Assembly (NCBI RefSeq): GCF_020510685.1
Contig: NZ_CP075185.1
Coordinates: forward strand, 2,108,001-2,172,000
DNA from: Dechloromonas denitrificans
GTDB lineage: Bacteria; Pseudomonadota; Gammaproteobacteria; Burkholderiales; Rhodocyclaceae
Length of the DNA stretch: 64,000 nucleotides
Reading direction: 5' to 3'
The position numbers were made by a program, and so were the translations under genes. Under the pieces are notes generated by a model. It saw only the letters and a list, made by a program, of their open reading frames with translations, was not told the DNA's origin and ran no database searches. Positions 26,573 to 36,426 of this stretch are shown in pieces; within the stretch, counting starts at the first letter, position 1; each line of letters opens with the position of its first letter.

Positions 26573-29161
26573 TCAGTTCATCTCGGTCAGCGCCACCAGC
26601 GTATCGCCGGGTTCCGGCAGGCAGCGACAGCCGATGCGCTGACACAGGCGATCGACGGCGATTACCGAGAGCATGCCGTGGCGGTCGCCGGCGCGGCGCA
26701 TGCCATCGACCACGCCGATGGTCAGCGAGTCGGTCTCGAAGGTGACGTGGCTGACCGGCTGGATTTCCTCGCGGGCGACCTCGGGAATTTCTCCCAGTTC
26801 ATCGACCAGCAGGCCGATGCAGGCTTTGTTCTTGGTCCGGACGACGACGATCTGGCCGGCCTGTTCGGGAATCGGAGCGCCCGGCGTCAGCAGGCGCTGC
26901 AAATAGAGTATGGAAATCAGCTTGCCGCGATACATCTTGACCCCGGCCAACAGGTCGTTATTGCCGCCGAGGATGGGTGTCATGTCGTCGGTGCCGATCG
27001 CCTCGGCGACGTCGCTGGCCGGAATGCCGAGCCACTGCGCGCCGACGTAGAAAGTGGCGATCTCGATCGCATCGCTGCCATTGCCGACCCGGCGGCTGCG
27101 CCCGTTGGCCGAAATCGAAGCGGAGCGCCGGGCGATTTTCTCGCTGGCGCTGGCCTGGCCGAGCGGCAGCAAGGTCAGGGCGAGTATCTCGTCGATCTGG
27201 CCGTCGCTGGTCTTGTATTCGCGGTAGCCGGCCGACATGGCGGCGCCCAGCGCGTAATAGTCGCCGGCGAGCAGGATGATGTCGGCGCTGTGTTCGCCGT
27301 GTTCGAGATGGCTTTGCACGCTGCTCAGCGGGAAGGTGCTGCCGGCCGGGTAGCGCGGGTCGGTGCTGGCCAGCACCTTGCCGTCGCGCTGGGTGAACAG
27401 CGCCATGCTGTCTTTCGCCGGCTGGCCGTTGGCGCCGTGTGGCAGCGCGTCGTCGAGCATGGCGGAGATCTGCGGCAGGCCGTCGAAGACGATGGCGATG
27501 CCGCCAACCACCCGGTTGCCGTCGGGAGCGCGCACGGCGGCGCTGTAGATGTAGGTCGGGCGGTTGCCGTAGAGCGGACTGGGCGCGAAGCGGGAAAAGA
27601 CGTAGCCCTGTGACGAGGTGAGCGCCAGGCAGCGGCCGACCCATTCCTCGTTGAGATGGCTGCCGACCAGGCCGCCGGCTTCCGGCTTGGAAATGGCGAT
27701 GACCTGGCCTTGGGCGTCGAACAGGATCAGGTTGTCGTACACCGTGTACAGGCCGTTGATGTAATGCAGGATCTCGGCGCAGCGCGCGGTGCCAGCGGCA
27801 TCGGGGTCGGCCAGGACGCGGCGGAAGGTGGCGTTGAGCGCCCACCAGCGGCAGTCGTTGGCGCGCTCGTAGAGGTTGCGGTCCATTACGTCGATGACGA
27901 AGCTGGCGCGCGAGACGCCGTTCTGGAGCAGGGCGGCGACCACCGTTTCGTGCAGGTTGCCGATCGACTGCTCGAACACCGCTTGGGTCTTGCGGCCGGT
28001 ATCGGCAATTTCCCAGAGCAGGGTCTTGGCGAAGGAGGCATTGCCCTGGCCGTTGTCGACCTGGCGCACCGAGCCGTTCCATACCGAGCGGTTGAGGTCT
28101 TCCTGGATTGCTTCGGCCTGCTCGGGGATGCGCCGCAGCTCATCGGAAAACAGTGTCGGGTGTTGCGTCACGGCGGCCAGCGCAGCGCCGTCGACGTGGC
28201 TGAGCAGGGCGCTGTCGCTGCGCTCGAAGGCGAATTCGAGCGGCAGCAGGCCAAGGCCGAGCCAGCCCGGGCCGGCGTAGCCCTGGTAGCTGTGCGCGGG
28301 GCAGCTGACCGCCAGGTATTGCCGACCGGCGAGGCGGAGCAGGGTGCCGTGCGTCGGTTGCCGGCACTGTTCGAGGCGGGTGCCGAGCGGTAACTGGATG
28401 GTCGATGAACTGGCCACGACGCGGCCATCGGCATCGAGCGTGGCGAGTAGCGAGAAATCGCCGTCGCCGATCAGCTTGGCGAAGACGCCCTCCATTTCGT
28501 CGGCGAGGCGAAAACTCAGCGCCAGCACGCCGAGAAACGCGCCGTTGTCGCTGGCGACGCGATAGGCGTAGAGCAGGTGTTGGCCGGCCGGCAGGAAATC
28601 GGCCGGGCCGAAATATTCGACATAGGGCGCGGTGGTCGTGCGGGCCTCATCGAGCAGCCGATGGCGGCTGGCCGCGGCCGGATGTTCGCCGAGCCGGGCG
28701 GCGATGCTGCCGTCGGCGGCAAACAGCACGATGTCGGAATACACCGAGTATTTGTCGACATATTCGCGAAAGCGCTTTTCCATCAGGTCGCGCCTGCCGC
28801 TACCGAGCAGGAACTCGCGGATGTCGTCGTCGGCCGAGAGAAAACCGATGTCGGCCGTGCGTTCGAACAAGTTGCGGACCAGGATATCGATGCTGCCCTG
28901 CGTCTTGGCGCGCAGGTCGGCGACAGCCTTGCGCCGGGTTTCCTGGCCGAGGTGGTTGAGCAGATCGCCGGTCAGGCGCTGGAAGGCTTCGCGCGTCTTC
29001 GCCATCTCGGTGGCCGAGCCGGTCAACTGGCCGAGCAGGCTCAGGATGTCCCAGGCGCCCTGCAGGTTGCCCAGTCCTTCGCGGTAATCTTCGACGCCCT
29101 GCATGTGGCGGATGATGCCGGCCAGCGACTCGTCGATCTCGATGCCCTTGTAGATTGCCAT
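26573..29161 (-). CDS. Cytoplasmic double-Cache protein with C-terminal CheW domain
   Basis: The 862-residue protein ends in a CheW-like domain (about 698-850; IEIATFYVGAQWLGIPASDV, KMYRGKLISILYLQRLL, VRTKNKACIGLLVDELGEI). Upstream are two related sensory modules: about 75-340 (IDILVRNLFERTADIGFL, YSVYSDIVLFAADGSIA) and about 400-680 (VIDVMDRNLYERANDCRWW, YTVYDNLILFDAQGQVIA). They look like tandem Cache/PDC folds from an internal duplication. No signal peptide or membrane segment is visible, so the sensor should be cytoplasmic. CheW domains couple receptors to CheA. The ATG at 29161 follows AGGGGACGG; a longer frame to 29242 has no support. Confidence 0.85.
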   Translation of the reverse strand: MAIYKGIEIDESLAGIIRHMQGVEDYREGLGNLQGAWDILSLLGQLTGSATEMAKTREAFQRLTGDLLNHLGQETRRKAVADLRAKTQGSIDILVRNLFERTADIGFLSADDDIREFLLGSGRRDLMEKRFREYVDKYSVYSDIVLFAADGSIAARLGEHPAAASRHRLLDEARTTTAPYVEYFGPADFLPAGQHLLYAYRVASDNGAFLGVLALSFRLADEMEGVFAKLIGDGDFSLLATLDADGRVVASSSTIQLPLGTRLEQCRQPTHGTLLRLAGRQYLAVSCPAHSYQGYAGPGWLGLGLLPLEFAFERSDSALLSHVDGAALAAVTQHPTLFSDELRRIPEQAEAIQEDLNRSVWNGSVRQVDNGQGNASFAKTLLWEIADTGRKTQAVFEQSIGNLHETVVAALLQNGVSRASFVIDVMDRNLYERANDCRWWALNATFRRVLADPDAAGTARCAEILHYINGLYTVYDNLILFDAQGQVIAISKPEAGGLVGSHLNEEWVGRCLALTSSQGYVFSRFAPSPLYGNRPTYIYSAAVRAPDGNRVVGGIAIVFDGLPQISAMLDDALPHGANGQPAKDSMALFTQRDGKVLASTDPRYPAGSTFPLSSVQSHLEHGEHSADIILLAGDYYALGAAMSAGYREYKTSDGQIDEILALTLLPLGQASASEKIARRSASISANGRSRRVGNGSDAIEIATFYVGAQWLGIPASDVAEAIGTDDMTPILGGNNDLLAGVKMYRGKLISILYLQRLLTPGAPIPEQAGQIVVVRTKNKACIGLLVDELGEIPEVAREEIQPVSHVTFETDSLTIGVVDGMRRAGDRHGMLSVIAVDRLCQRIGCRCLPEPGDTLVALTEMN

Positions 29162-29475
29162 GCAAGCCGTCCCCTGTTTGCCGTGTCTGGCGGGAGGCCT
29201 GCACGGGGTTGTTGTATGTTTTGCGGTTGATGAATCTAGCAATAGTCATGCCGAAATAGGAGCGCTGCTCTGCCTGGCTTTTCACTGGATGAGGCGGGGA
29301 AATGTCGGTTTTGTAACGTCGGAAAGATGACAGTGTCAGCCCCGGTCCGTCGGCGTCGGCTTCGGCAGAATTGACCGGCCAAACTGACGGGACGGGAAGC
29401 GTGGCTCGCTTGCCCGGCGGCTCGGTTGCCTCGGGTATAATGCCGGCCTCTCCGCCTAACCAGACCCCACACCCA

Positions 29476-32400
29476 ATGGCCGACATTCTTTGCCTCAAGG
29501 GCGACGCCGCCTTTTCCGCTTTTCGTCTGCAACGCCTGCAAGCCCGCCTGGTGGCGGCCGTGTCGGACATCGAATCGGTGGTCGCCGATTACTGGCATGT
29601 CGTGGCGCAGAAGCGCCCCCTGAGTGCCGACGAGCGGACCAAGCTGGCGACCTTGCTGGAAGAGAAGGCGGCTGGCAGCGATGCCGGCCAACTGTTCCTC
29701 GTCGCGCCGCGCATCGGCACCATTTCACCGTGGTCTTCGAAGGCCACCGACATCGCCTGGAACTGCGACCTCGACGCCATCGAGCGCATCGAGCGGGTCG
29801 TTGCCTTCCACGTTGTGGTCAAGGGCGGTCGCGCCCTGACGGACAAAGAGAAGAAAATCGTCGCCGGCCTGCTGCATGACCGGATGACCGAATCCGTGCT
29901 GGCCGGCTTCGACGCCGCCGGCGAACTGTTCCGCCATTTCGAACCGAAGCCGTTGAATACCGTGGACGTGCAAGCCGGCGGCAAGGCCGCGCTGGTCGAG
30001 GCCAACGGCTCGCTCGGTCTGGCGCTGTCCGACGACGAAATCGATTACCTGCTGGATGTTTTCACCAAGGCCGGCCGCAACCCGACCGACGTCGAACTGA
30101 TGATGTTCGCGCAGGCCAACTCCGAACACTGCCGCCACAAGATCTTCAACGCCTCGTGGGTGATCGATGGCGAAGCCAAGGCCAAGACGCTGTTCGGTAT
30201 GATCCGCGAAACCCATGCCGCCGCGCCGCAAGGCACGATCATGGCCTACGCCGACAACGCCTCGATCATCGAAGGCGCGACGATCAACCGCTTCTACCCG
30301 GATGCCGACCGCGGCTATTCCTACAAGGAAGAGTTGACCCACATCCTGACCAAGGTCGAGACGCATAACCACCCGACCGCGATTTCACCGTTCCCTGGCG
30401 CCTCGACCGGCTCCGGCGGCGAAATCCGCGACGAAGGCGCCACCGGTAAGGGTTCCAAGCCGAAGGCCGGCCTCTGCGGTTTCTCGGTCTCCAACCTGAA
30501 CCTGCCGGATGCGCCGCAACCCTGGGAACACGCCTACGGCCGCCCGTCGCGCATCGCTTCGGCCCTCGACATCATGCTCGAAGGGCCGATCGGCGCTGCC
30601 GCCTTCAACAACGAATTCGGCCGCCCGAACCTGACCGGCTATTTCCGCACCTACGAGCAGGATGTGGCCGGCGTGGTCCGTGGCTACCACAAGCCGATCA
30701 TGATCGCCGGCGGCCTCGGTTCCATCCAGGCCGAGCAGTCGTTCAAGGATGAAACCTTCCCGGTCGGCACCAAGTTCGTGCAACTGGGCGGTCCCGGCAT
30801 GCTGATCGGTCTGGGCGGCGGTGCCGCTTCGTCGATGACGGCCGGCTCCAATGCCGAAGACCTCGATTTCGCCTCGGTGCAGCGCGGCAACCCGGAAATC
30901 CAGCGGCGGGCGCAGGAAGTCATCGACCGTTGCTGGCAGATGGGCAAGAACAATCCGATCCTGTCGGTGCACGACGTTGGCGCCGGCGGCGTCTCCAACG
31001 CCCTGCCGGAACTGGCCCACTCGGGCGGCGTCGGCGCCATTTTCGATCTGCGCAAGGTGCCGACCGAAGAGCCGGGCATGTCGCCGGCCGAAATCTGGTC
31101 CAACGAATCGCAGGAACGTTACGTGCTGGCCATCCCGCCGAACCGTATCGCCGAATTCCAGGCGATGTGCGAGCGCGAGCGCTGCCCGTTTGCCGTGGTT
31201 GGCGAAGCGACCGGCGACGGCCACCTGACCGTCACCGACGACCATTTCGGCGTCAATCCGGTCGATATGGAAATGGAAGCGCTGCTCGGCAAGCCGCCGC
31301 GCATGACCCGCGATGTGACGCACCAGCCGGAAAGCTTTGTCTCTTTCGATGCCGCCTCCATTGAATTGAAGGATGCCGTCTATCGCCTGATGCGCCTGCC
31401 GACCATCGCCGACAAGACCTTCCTGATCTCGATCGGCGACCGCTCGGTCGGCGGCATGACGGCGCGCGACCAGATGGTCGGCCCGTGGCAGGTGCCGGTG
31501 GCCGACGTTGCCGTGACCACGATGGGCTACCAGGGTTACCTCGGCGAAGCCTTCGCCATGGGCGAGCGCACCCCGCTCGCCGTGTTTGACGCGCCGGCCT
31601 CCGGCCGCATGGCGATCGGCGAGGCGCTGACCAACCTGGCCGCCGCCGATGTCGGCGAACTGGGCAAGGTCAAGCTGTCCGCCAACTGGATGGCGCCGTG
31701 TGGCGTGCCGGGCGAGGACGCCCGCCTGTTCGATACCGTCGAAGCCGTCTCCGACCTGTGCAAGGCGATCGGCGTCTCGATCCCGGTCGGCAAGGATTCG
31801 CTGTCGATGCGCACCGCCTGGGAAGATCAGGGCGAGAAGAAGCAGGTCGTGTCGCCGCTGTCGCTGGTGGTGACCTCGTTTGCCTCGGTGAATGACGTAC
31901 GCCGGACCAAGACGCCGCAACTGGCTGTGGATCAGGGCGAAACCGAAATCCTGCTGCTCGATCTCGGCCAGAACCGCCTCGGCGGCTCGGCGCTGGCCCA
32001 GGTGTACAACGCCACCGGCAGCGATGCGCCGGACGTCGACGATCCGGCCAAGCTGAAGGGCCTGTTCGACGCCGTGCAGAAATTGAATCGCGACGGCCTG
32101 CTGCTCGCCTACCACGACCGTTCCGATGGCGGCCTGTTTGCCGCCGCCGTCGAAATGGCCTTCGCCAGCCGCCGCGGCGTGACGCTGGACCTCGACGGGA
32201 TCTGCTACGACCCGCAAGCCGGCGATGTCGATGGTTCCGAAAAGCGTCCCGACCTGCTGGCCGGCCGCGATTTCGAGAACTGCGTCCGCGCCCTGTTCAA
32301 CGAGGAACTCGGCGCCCTGATCCAGATCCGCCGGGCCGACCGCGCCAAGGTCACGCCGGTGCTGCGCGCCCTGCGTGTGCCGTATCACTTCGTCGGCTAC

Positions 32401-33405
32401 ATGAACGAGTGGGACGAAATTCGCGTCATCCGCAATGCCAAGAAGCTGCTGCGCGAAAAGCGCGTCGACCTGCAGCGCGCCTGGTCGGAAACCAGCTACC
32501 AGATGCAGGCGCTGCGCGACAACCCGAGCTGCGCGCAGCAGGAATTCGACCGCATCCTCGACGTCACCGATCCCGGCCTGACGCCGAAGCTGAGCTTCGA
32601 TCCGCAGGACGATTTCACCAAGGTTTACCAGGAACTCGGCGCCCGGCCGCGCGTCGCCATCCTGCGCGAGCAGGGCGTCAACAGCCATTACGAAATGGCG
32701 GCTGCCTTCGACAAAGCTGGCTTCGCCGCGGTCGATGTGCATATGAGCGACATCCTGGCCGGCCGCGTCAGTCTCAAGGACTTCAAGGGACTGGTCGCCT
32801 GCGGCGGTTTCTCCTATGGCGACGTGCTCGGCGCCGGGCAGGGCTGGGCCAAGACCATCCTGATGCACGACGGTTGCCGCGACGAATTCGCCGCCTTCTT
32901 CAACCGCCAGGACACCTTCGCACTGGGTGTCTGCAACGGTTGCCAGATGATGAGCGCGCTGAAATCGATTATTCCCGGTGCCGAGCACTGGCCGGCTTTC
33001 CGCCGCAACAAGGTCGAGCAGTTTGAGGCCCGCTTCGTGATGGCCGAGGTGATGGAATCCCCGTCGCTGTTCTTCGCCGGCATGGCCGGCTCGCAAGTGC
33101 CGATCGTTGTGTCGCACGGCGAGGGCAGGGCGGTCTTCGACAACCCCGACGACCAGGCCAAGGCGCTGTCGGCCGTGCGCTATGTCGACAACAAGGGCGA
33201 GCCGACCGAAGCCTATCCGTACAACCCGAACGGCTCGCCAGGCGGCTTGACGGCGGTGACCACGGCCGACGGCCGGTTCACGATCATGATGCCGCATCCG
33301 GAACGCGTTTTCCGAACCGTGCAGATGTCCTGGCACCCGGAAAACTGGGGCGAGGATTCGCCGTGGATGCGGATGTTCCGCAATGCGCGGCGCTGGGTCG
33401 GTTGA
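29476..33405 (+). CDS. purL: Phosphoribosylformylglycinamidine synthase
   Basis: The 1309-residue protein is the large single-chain PurL of Gram-negative bacteria. An N-terminal FGAM-binding region is followed by the duplicated PurM-like ATP-binding core ([39 protein letters not shown]) and a C-terminal glutaminase domain with nucleophile C1153 ([10 protein letters not shown]) and MPHPERVFR. It converts FGAR, glutamine and ATP to FGAM in de novo purine synthesis. The ATG at 29476 is the family start ([14 protein letters not shown]). The gene stands alone and is closed by a very strong symmetrical terminator. Confidence 0.97.
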   Translation: MADILCLKGDAAFSAFRLQRLQARLVAAVSDIESVVADYWHVVAQKRPLSADERTKLATLLEEKAAGSDAGQLFLVAPRIGTISPWSSKATDIAWNCDLDAIERIERVVAFHVVVKGGRALTDKEKKIVAGLLHDRMTESVLAGFDAAGELFRHFEPKPLNTVDVQAGGKAALVEANGSLGLALSDDEIDYLLDVFTKAGRNPTDVELMMFAQANSEHCRHKIFNASWVIDGEAKAKTLFGMIRETHAAAPQGTIMAYADNASIIEGATINRFYPDADRGYSYKEELTHILTKVETHNHPTAISPFPGASTGSGGEIRDEGATGKGSKPKAGLCGFSVSNLNLPDAPQPWEHAYGRPSRIASALDIMLEGPIGAAAFNNEFGRPNLTGYFRTYEQDVAGVVRGYHKPIMIAGGLGSIQAEQSFKDETFPVGTKFVQLGGPGMLIGLGGGAASSMTAGSNAEDLDFASVQRGNPEIQRRAQEVIDRCWQMGKNNPILSVHDVGAGGVSNALPELAHSGGVGAIFDLRKVPTEEPGMSPAEIWSNESQERYVLAIPPNRIAEFQAMCERERCPFAVVGEATGDGHLTVTDDHFGVNPVDMEMEALLGKPPRMTRDVTHQPESFVSFDAASIELKDAVYRLMRLPTIADKTFLISIGDRSVGGMTARDQMVGPWQVPVADVAVTTMGYQGYLGEAFAMGERTPLAVFDAPASGRMAIGEALTNLAAADVGELGKVKLSANWMAPCGVPGEDARLFDTVEAVSDLCKAIGVSIPVGKDSLSMRTAWEDQGEKKQVVSPLSLVVTSFASVNDVRRTKTPQLAVDQGETEILLLDLGQNRLGGSALAQVYNATGSDAPDVDDPAKLKGLFDAVQKLNRDGLLLAYHDRSDGGLFAAAVEMAFASRRGVTLDLDGICYDPQAGDVDGSEKRPDLLAGRDFENCVRALFNEELGALIQIRRADRAKVTPVLRALRVPYHFVGYMNEWDEIRVIRNAKKLLREKRVDLQRAWSETSYQMQALRDNPSCAQQEFDRILDVTDPGLTPKLSFDPQDDFTKVYQELGARPRVAILREQGVNSHYEMAAAFDKAGFAAVDVHMSDILAGRVSLKDFKGLVACGGFSYGDVLGAGQGWAKTILMHDGCRDEFAAFFNRQDTFALGVCNGCQMMSALKSIIPGAEHWPAFRRNKVEQFEARFVMAEVMESPSLFFAGMAGSQVPIVVSHGEGRAVFDNPDDQAKALSAVRYVDNKGEPTEAYPYNPNGSPGGLTAVTTADGRFTIMMPHPERVFRTVQMSWHPENWGEDSPWMRMFRNARRWVG

Positions 33406-33423
33406 TCGGCTGCATCACCCAAT

Positions 33424-33453
33424 AAAAAAGGAACTCCGCGGAGTTCCTTTTTT
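33424..33453. terminator. Perfect bidirectional intrinsic terminator after purL
   Basis: GGAACTCCGCGGAGTTCC is a perfect 18-base palindrome at 33430-33447, flanked by six A residues on the left (33424-33429) and six T residues on the right. It is a textbook terminator on both strands and separates purL from the convergent CZB gene. Confidence 0.95.
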
Positions 33454-33476
33454 ATTGCCGGGAAGCCGGAGCGCGC

Positions 33477-33824
33477 TCAGTTGGCGCGGTATTCCCGCAG
33501 TTTGTCGAGCTCGACGACCAGTTGATGCGAGGCTTCGCTGAGTTCGGGAAGCAGCAGGTCGGCGGCATCGCCGAGGCCGTTGTTGCTCAGGCTGACAATA
33601 TCCCGAGCCAGCGCATGAAAGCGATCATGGACGGCGACCAGTTGCTGGAAGTCGGCCGATTCGATTCCGGCGCCTTGGGCTTCTGCCAGTGCTTGGGCGA
33701 GGGTGCAGCCGCAGTGTTCGGATAGCGGCATGTCGGCGTAGTCGCCGCCGGCAAAGGCGTTGATGAACTGGCGTCGCCAGTGATTGTGCAAGCGTATGGC
33801 GCCGTCGATATCGATACGCGTCAT
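33477..33824 (-). CDS. Stand-alone CZB (chemoreceptor zinc-binding) domain protein
   Basis: The 115-residue protein consists of little more than a CZB domain. It has IRLHNHWRRQFINAF with the first His, SEHCGCTLAQAL with the Cys, and a paired His segment VHDRFHALARDI, in the order of the zinc-binding four-residue set. CZB domains usually sit at the C-terminus of chemoreceptors or diguanylate cyclases and sense zinc or hypochlorite through the Zn-thiolate. The ATG at 33824 follows CTGGAG. As a free domain it may act in trans on a receptor. It converges with purL. Confidence 0.82.
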   Translation of the reverse strand: MTRIDIDGAIRLHNHWRRQFINAFAGGDYADMPLSEHCGCTLAQALAEAQGAGIESADFQQLVAVHDRFHALARDIVSLSNNGLGDAADLLLPELSEASHQLVVELDKLREYRAN

Positions 33825-33976
33825 GGTCGCGGTCTCCAGTGGGTTGAAGGCTGACGAAGGCGGGAATGGCCATCGTTTGCCGAAAACCGAATTATGCCGG
33901 AGGAAGGCTTTTTGGGCAGCCTCAGCCTGTGAAATGCGGCTTGGCGAATCTCGCTCAGTGTTGGGGAAATGCTTAC

Positions 33977-34297
33977 TCAGGCCGGACTGGGTGGGTGACG
34001 GATGGCGAGCCTGTCCGGGTGTTGTCGCAGAAAGTCCCGCAGCCAGTGCCCGAGCAGGGGCCTGGCACGTGCCTGGATACGGATGCTGCCGTGGCCGATC
34101 GCTTCGAGCAGCGCCAGCCCGTTGCTCCGGATACGATGCGATTGGCCGGCGTGCAGGAAAATGTCGCCTGCTTCGCCGGCCACCGTGATCCATACGATGC
34201 CGGCGGTGCACACGATCAGCGCGCCGCGGGCGTGGCGAGCGGCCAGCGGCCGGTTTTCGGCGAGAACGAGTTCCCCGGCGTGAAGATCGAATTCCAT
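33977..34297 (-). CDS. DUF2917 domain protein
   Basis: The 106-residue protein has the DUF2917 pattern: MEFDLHAGELVLAENRPLAA, then IVCTAGIVWITVAGEAGDIFLHAGQSHRI, a small cupin-like beta fold. The ATG at 34297 has AGGAG eight bases before it and is preferred to in-frame ATGs at 34312 and 34318. Proteins of this family commonly lie opposite a MocR-type regulator in betaproteobacteria, exactly as here, and are probably its regulatory target. Biochemical role is unknown. Confidence 0.78.
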   Translation of the reverse strand: MEFDLHAGELVLAENRPLAARHARGALIVCTAGIVWITVAGEAGDIFLHAGQSHRIRSNGLALLEAIGHGSIRIQARARPLLGHWLRDFLRQHPDRLAIRHPPSPA

Positions 34298-34441
34298 CGT
34301 TGGCTCCTGCATTGGCATGGACCCAGTGTAGGAGTCGGGCAATGAATGATACAGTTGCAATGAAAACAAATTGCCATCAGTACAGTTTGCTATTTTGTTA
34401 ACTGTGCTGGTTGTTGAGTTAGCCAACTGTATTGGTGTGCC

Positions 34442-35887
34442 ATGTCCGAAGCGATGCTGCGTTATGAAAAGCTGGCTGCCGAACTGGAGGGCATGATGGC
34501 TGATGGTGCCTTACGCCATGGCGATCGCCTGCCGTCGGTCCGGCGTCTGTCGGTGGAGCGGCGGCTGTCTGTTTCAACCGTCGTTCAGGCCCTGCGCCAG
34601 CTGGAGGATCGCGGGCTGGTCGAAGCCCGGCCGCAATCCGGTTATTTCGTCCGCCGGCCGGGGCCGGCGCGGGCCGAGCCGGCGCAGCGTTCGACGCCGG
34701 AAATGGCGGTACCGGTCGATGTCTCGCAGCGTCTGGTTCGCGTCCTGCAGGCCGGCTGCAAGCCGCTGGTCGCCCCGCTGGCGGCGGCATTGCCGGCCGC
34801 CGAATTGCTGCCGCTGGCCGCCCTGCAGCGCTTGTATGCCAGCGTGGCGCGGCGCCACCCGAAACTGCTCGAAGGCGGCAGCCACATCAATATGGACGAG
34901 CCGGCGCTGGTCCGTCAGTTGGTCCTTCGTTCGCTGGCCTGGGGCGGGCCGCTGGCCGGCGACGAAATCATCATCACCAATTCCTGCACCGAGGCTCTCG
35001 GCCTCTGCCTGCGGGCGGTGACCAAGCCGGGCGATACGGTGGCCGTCGAATCGCCCGCCTATTACCTGATGTTGCAGTTACTTGAAACACTGGGCCTGAA
35101 GGCGCTGGAAATCCCGACCGATCCGCGTGTTGGTCTGTCGGTCGAGGCGCTGGAACTGGCCACCCGCCATGGCGGCATTGCCGCCTGTCTGCTCGTGCCG
35201 AATGCCAGCAACCCGCTCGGCTGCGTGATGCCGGACGAGAAGAAACGGCAACTGGCGGCCTTGACCGCGGCGCGAGGCGTTCCGGTGATCGAGGACGACA
35301 TTTACGGCGACCTCCATTTCAGCCCGCGGCGACCGTGGCCGATCAAGGCTTTCGACACCTCCGGCAACATCATGCTGTGCTCGTCCTTCTCGAAAAGCCT
35401 GACTCCGGCGCTGCGCATCGGTTTCGTCGCAGCCGGGCGTTACCGTTCGGCCATCGCCTTGCAGAAGACCATCACCAGCGGCGCGACCAATCCGATCACC
35501 CAGCATGTGCTGGCCGAATATCTCGAATCCAGCGCTTTCGAGCGGCATCTGCGCACGCTGCGCCGCAGTTATGAACGCCAGGTCGACAGCATGCAGGCTG
35601 CGGTCAGTCGCTACTTTCCTGCGGCGACCCGGATGTCTCAGCCGCAGGGCGGCTATGTGCTGTGGGTGGAGCTGCCCGAGGAGTTCGATACGACGGCGCT
35701 CTACGAGCGAGCCATTGGCGAAAATATCGCTTACGTGCCGGGCGAGCTGTTTTCGCCGAGCGGCATGTATCGCAACTGCCTGCGCCTCAATTGCGGCAAT
35801 CCGCATTCGCCGGAAATCGACGATGCCGTACGCCGGCTGGGTGCGGTGATCGCCTGCCGAAGTCAGTCGGGGGCAAGGCCGAATTAG
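34442..35887 (+). CDS. MocR-type GntR/aminotransferase regulator
   Basis: The 481-residue protein fuses a GntR winged helix (about 1-75; HGDRLPSVRRLSVERRLSVSTVVQAL) to a fold-type-I aminotransferase-like domain (about 110-465). The PLP Lys is K318 in SSFSKSLTPALR, and NPLGCVM and EDDIYGDL are intact. MocR regulators use PLP or its amino-acid adduct as the signal; PdxR and GabR are known cases. It is divergent from the DUF2917 gene across a 144-base AT-rich gap that holds near-repeats of TACAGTT (34351-34357 and 34381-34387), candidate operator half-sites. Confidence 0.9.
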   Translation: MSEAMLRYEKLAAELEGMMADGALRHGDRLPSVRRLSVERRLSVSTVVQALRQLEDRGLVEARPQSGYFVRRPGPARAEPAQRSTPEMAVPVDVSQRLVRVLQAGCKPLVAPLAAALPAAELLPLAALQRLYASVARRHPKLLEGGSHINMDEPALVRQLVLRSLAWGGPLAGDEIIITNSCTEALGLCLRAVTKPGDTVAVESPAYYLMLQLLETLGLKALEIPTDPRVGLSVEALELATRHGGIAACLLVPNASNPLGCVMPDEKKRQLAALTAARGVPVIEDDIYGDLHFSPRRPWPIKAFDTSGNIMLCSSFSKSLTPALRIGFVAAGRYRSAIALQKTITSGATNPITQHVLAEYLESSAFERHLRTLRRSYERQVDSMQAAVSRYFPAATRMSQPQGGYVLWVELPEEFDTTALYERAIGENIAYVPGELFSPSGMYRNCLRLNCGNPHSPEIDDAVRRLGAVIACRSQSGARPN

Positions 35888-36340
35888 CACGCACTTTGAA
35901 TGTACTCTACGGTAAGTATTCCCTCACTAGAGGCTTGGCCGGGCGATGGCGATTCGTTGTGCGCCCCTGCATGTGAAATTGGTAGCAAACGCGGGATGTG
36001 CTACGTTCCTTTCCCTGCTATTCGCCTATGCTCCGCAGCGCCGGTCGCCTGAAGGGCAAACGTGACATTCGTTGGGGGACGGCCGTCCGAACACAAAGCA
36101 TACCAATCGCTGAATCCGCTACCAGTGCCGCTCAGGCGAGATCCAGACGAGAATACCCGTTACATTCGTGTTTCGACCATTCGTGTCGGAGTCTGAGTGA
36201 TTGCGATGGGTTGGGCTGGAGTCAGGCGAATATCGTACTGTTTATACCCGGAAGTCAGACGAACTTCATCTGACTTCGGCTGGAAGCTTGAAGCTTCCAC
36301 TTGAAGTCTTGCCAGGCGATCGGTGAGATTCGAAGGAAGC
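35888..36340. other. Gene-poor stretch between MocR gene and efflux operon tail
   Basis: I see no convincing gene in these 453 bases on either strand. The codon pattern of flanking genes is lost and stops are frequent. ATTCGT occurs at least four times, and two hairpins sit at the right end. It may be a decayed gene or inserted DNA, but no recognisable remnant remains. Confidence 0.4.
36251..36298 (-). terminator. Two hairpins at the end of the efflux operon
   Basis: GAAGTCAG (36251-36258) pairs with CTGACTTC (36270-36277), and GGAAGCTT (36282-36289) pairs with AAGCTTCC (36291-36298). Both lie just past the last minus-strand gene of the RND operon. No U-run follows, so they may stabilise the mRNA 3' end or slow polymerase for Rho. 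Confidence 0.4.
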
Positions 36341-36412
36341 TCAAACGTTACGCGAGCCGCAGCCGATGAGGCTGGCGGAGAGAAGCAGGGCGGCCAGCCG
36401 GATCGGTTTCAT
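36341..36412 (-). CDS. Tiny lipoprotein-like peptide at the end of the efflux operon
   Basis: A 23-codon frame begins 14 bases after the stop of the outer membrane channel gene. It has a Lys/Arg start, a hydrophobic core and a lipobox LIGC with Cys18, leaving only six mature residues (CGSRNV). A GAGGCG segment lies about 10 bases before the ATG. It could be a real micro-lipoprotein or the front end of a longer lipoprotein gene that has decayed into the gene-poor stretch beyond. It is too short to assign to a family. Confidence 0.4.
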   Translation of the reverse strand: MKPIRLAALLLSASLIGCGSRNV

Positions 36413-36426
36413 TTGGCTGCGCCTCG

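Noticed and set aside
29725..33336. A very long minus-strand frame (about 980 codons at 30385-33336) opposite purL
   Set aside because: It is a mirror frame produced by GC-rich codon bias; the translation is rich in His, Arg and Gln without domains, and purL is unambiguous.
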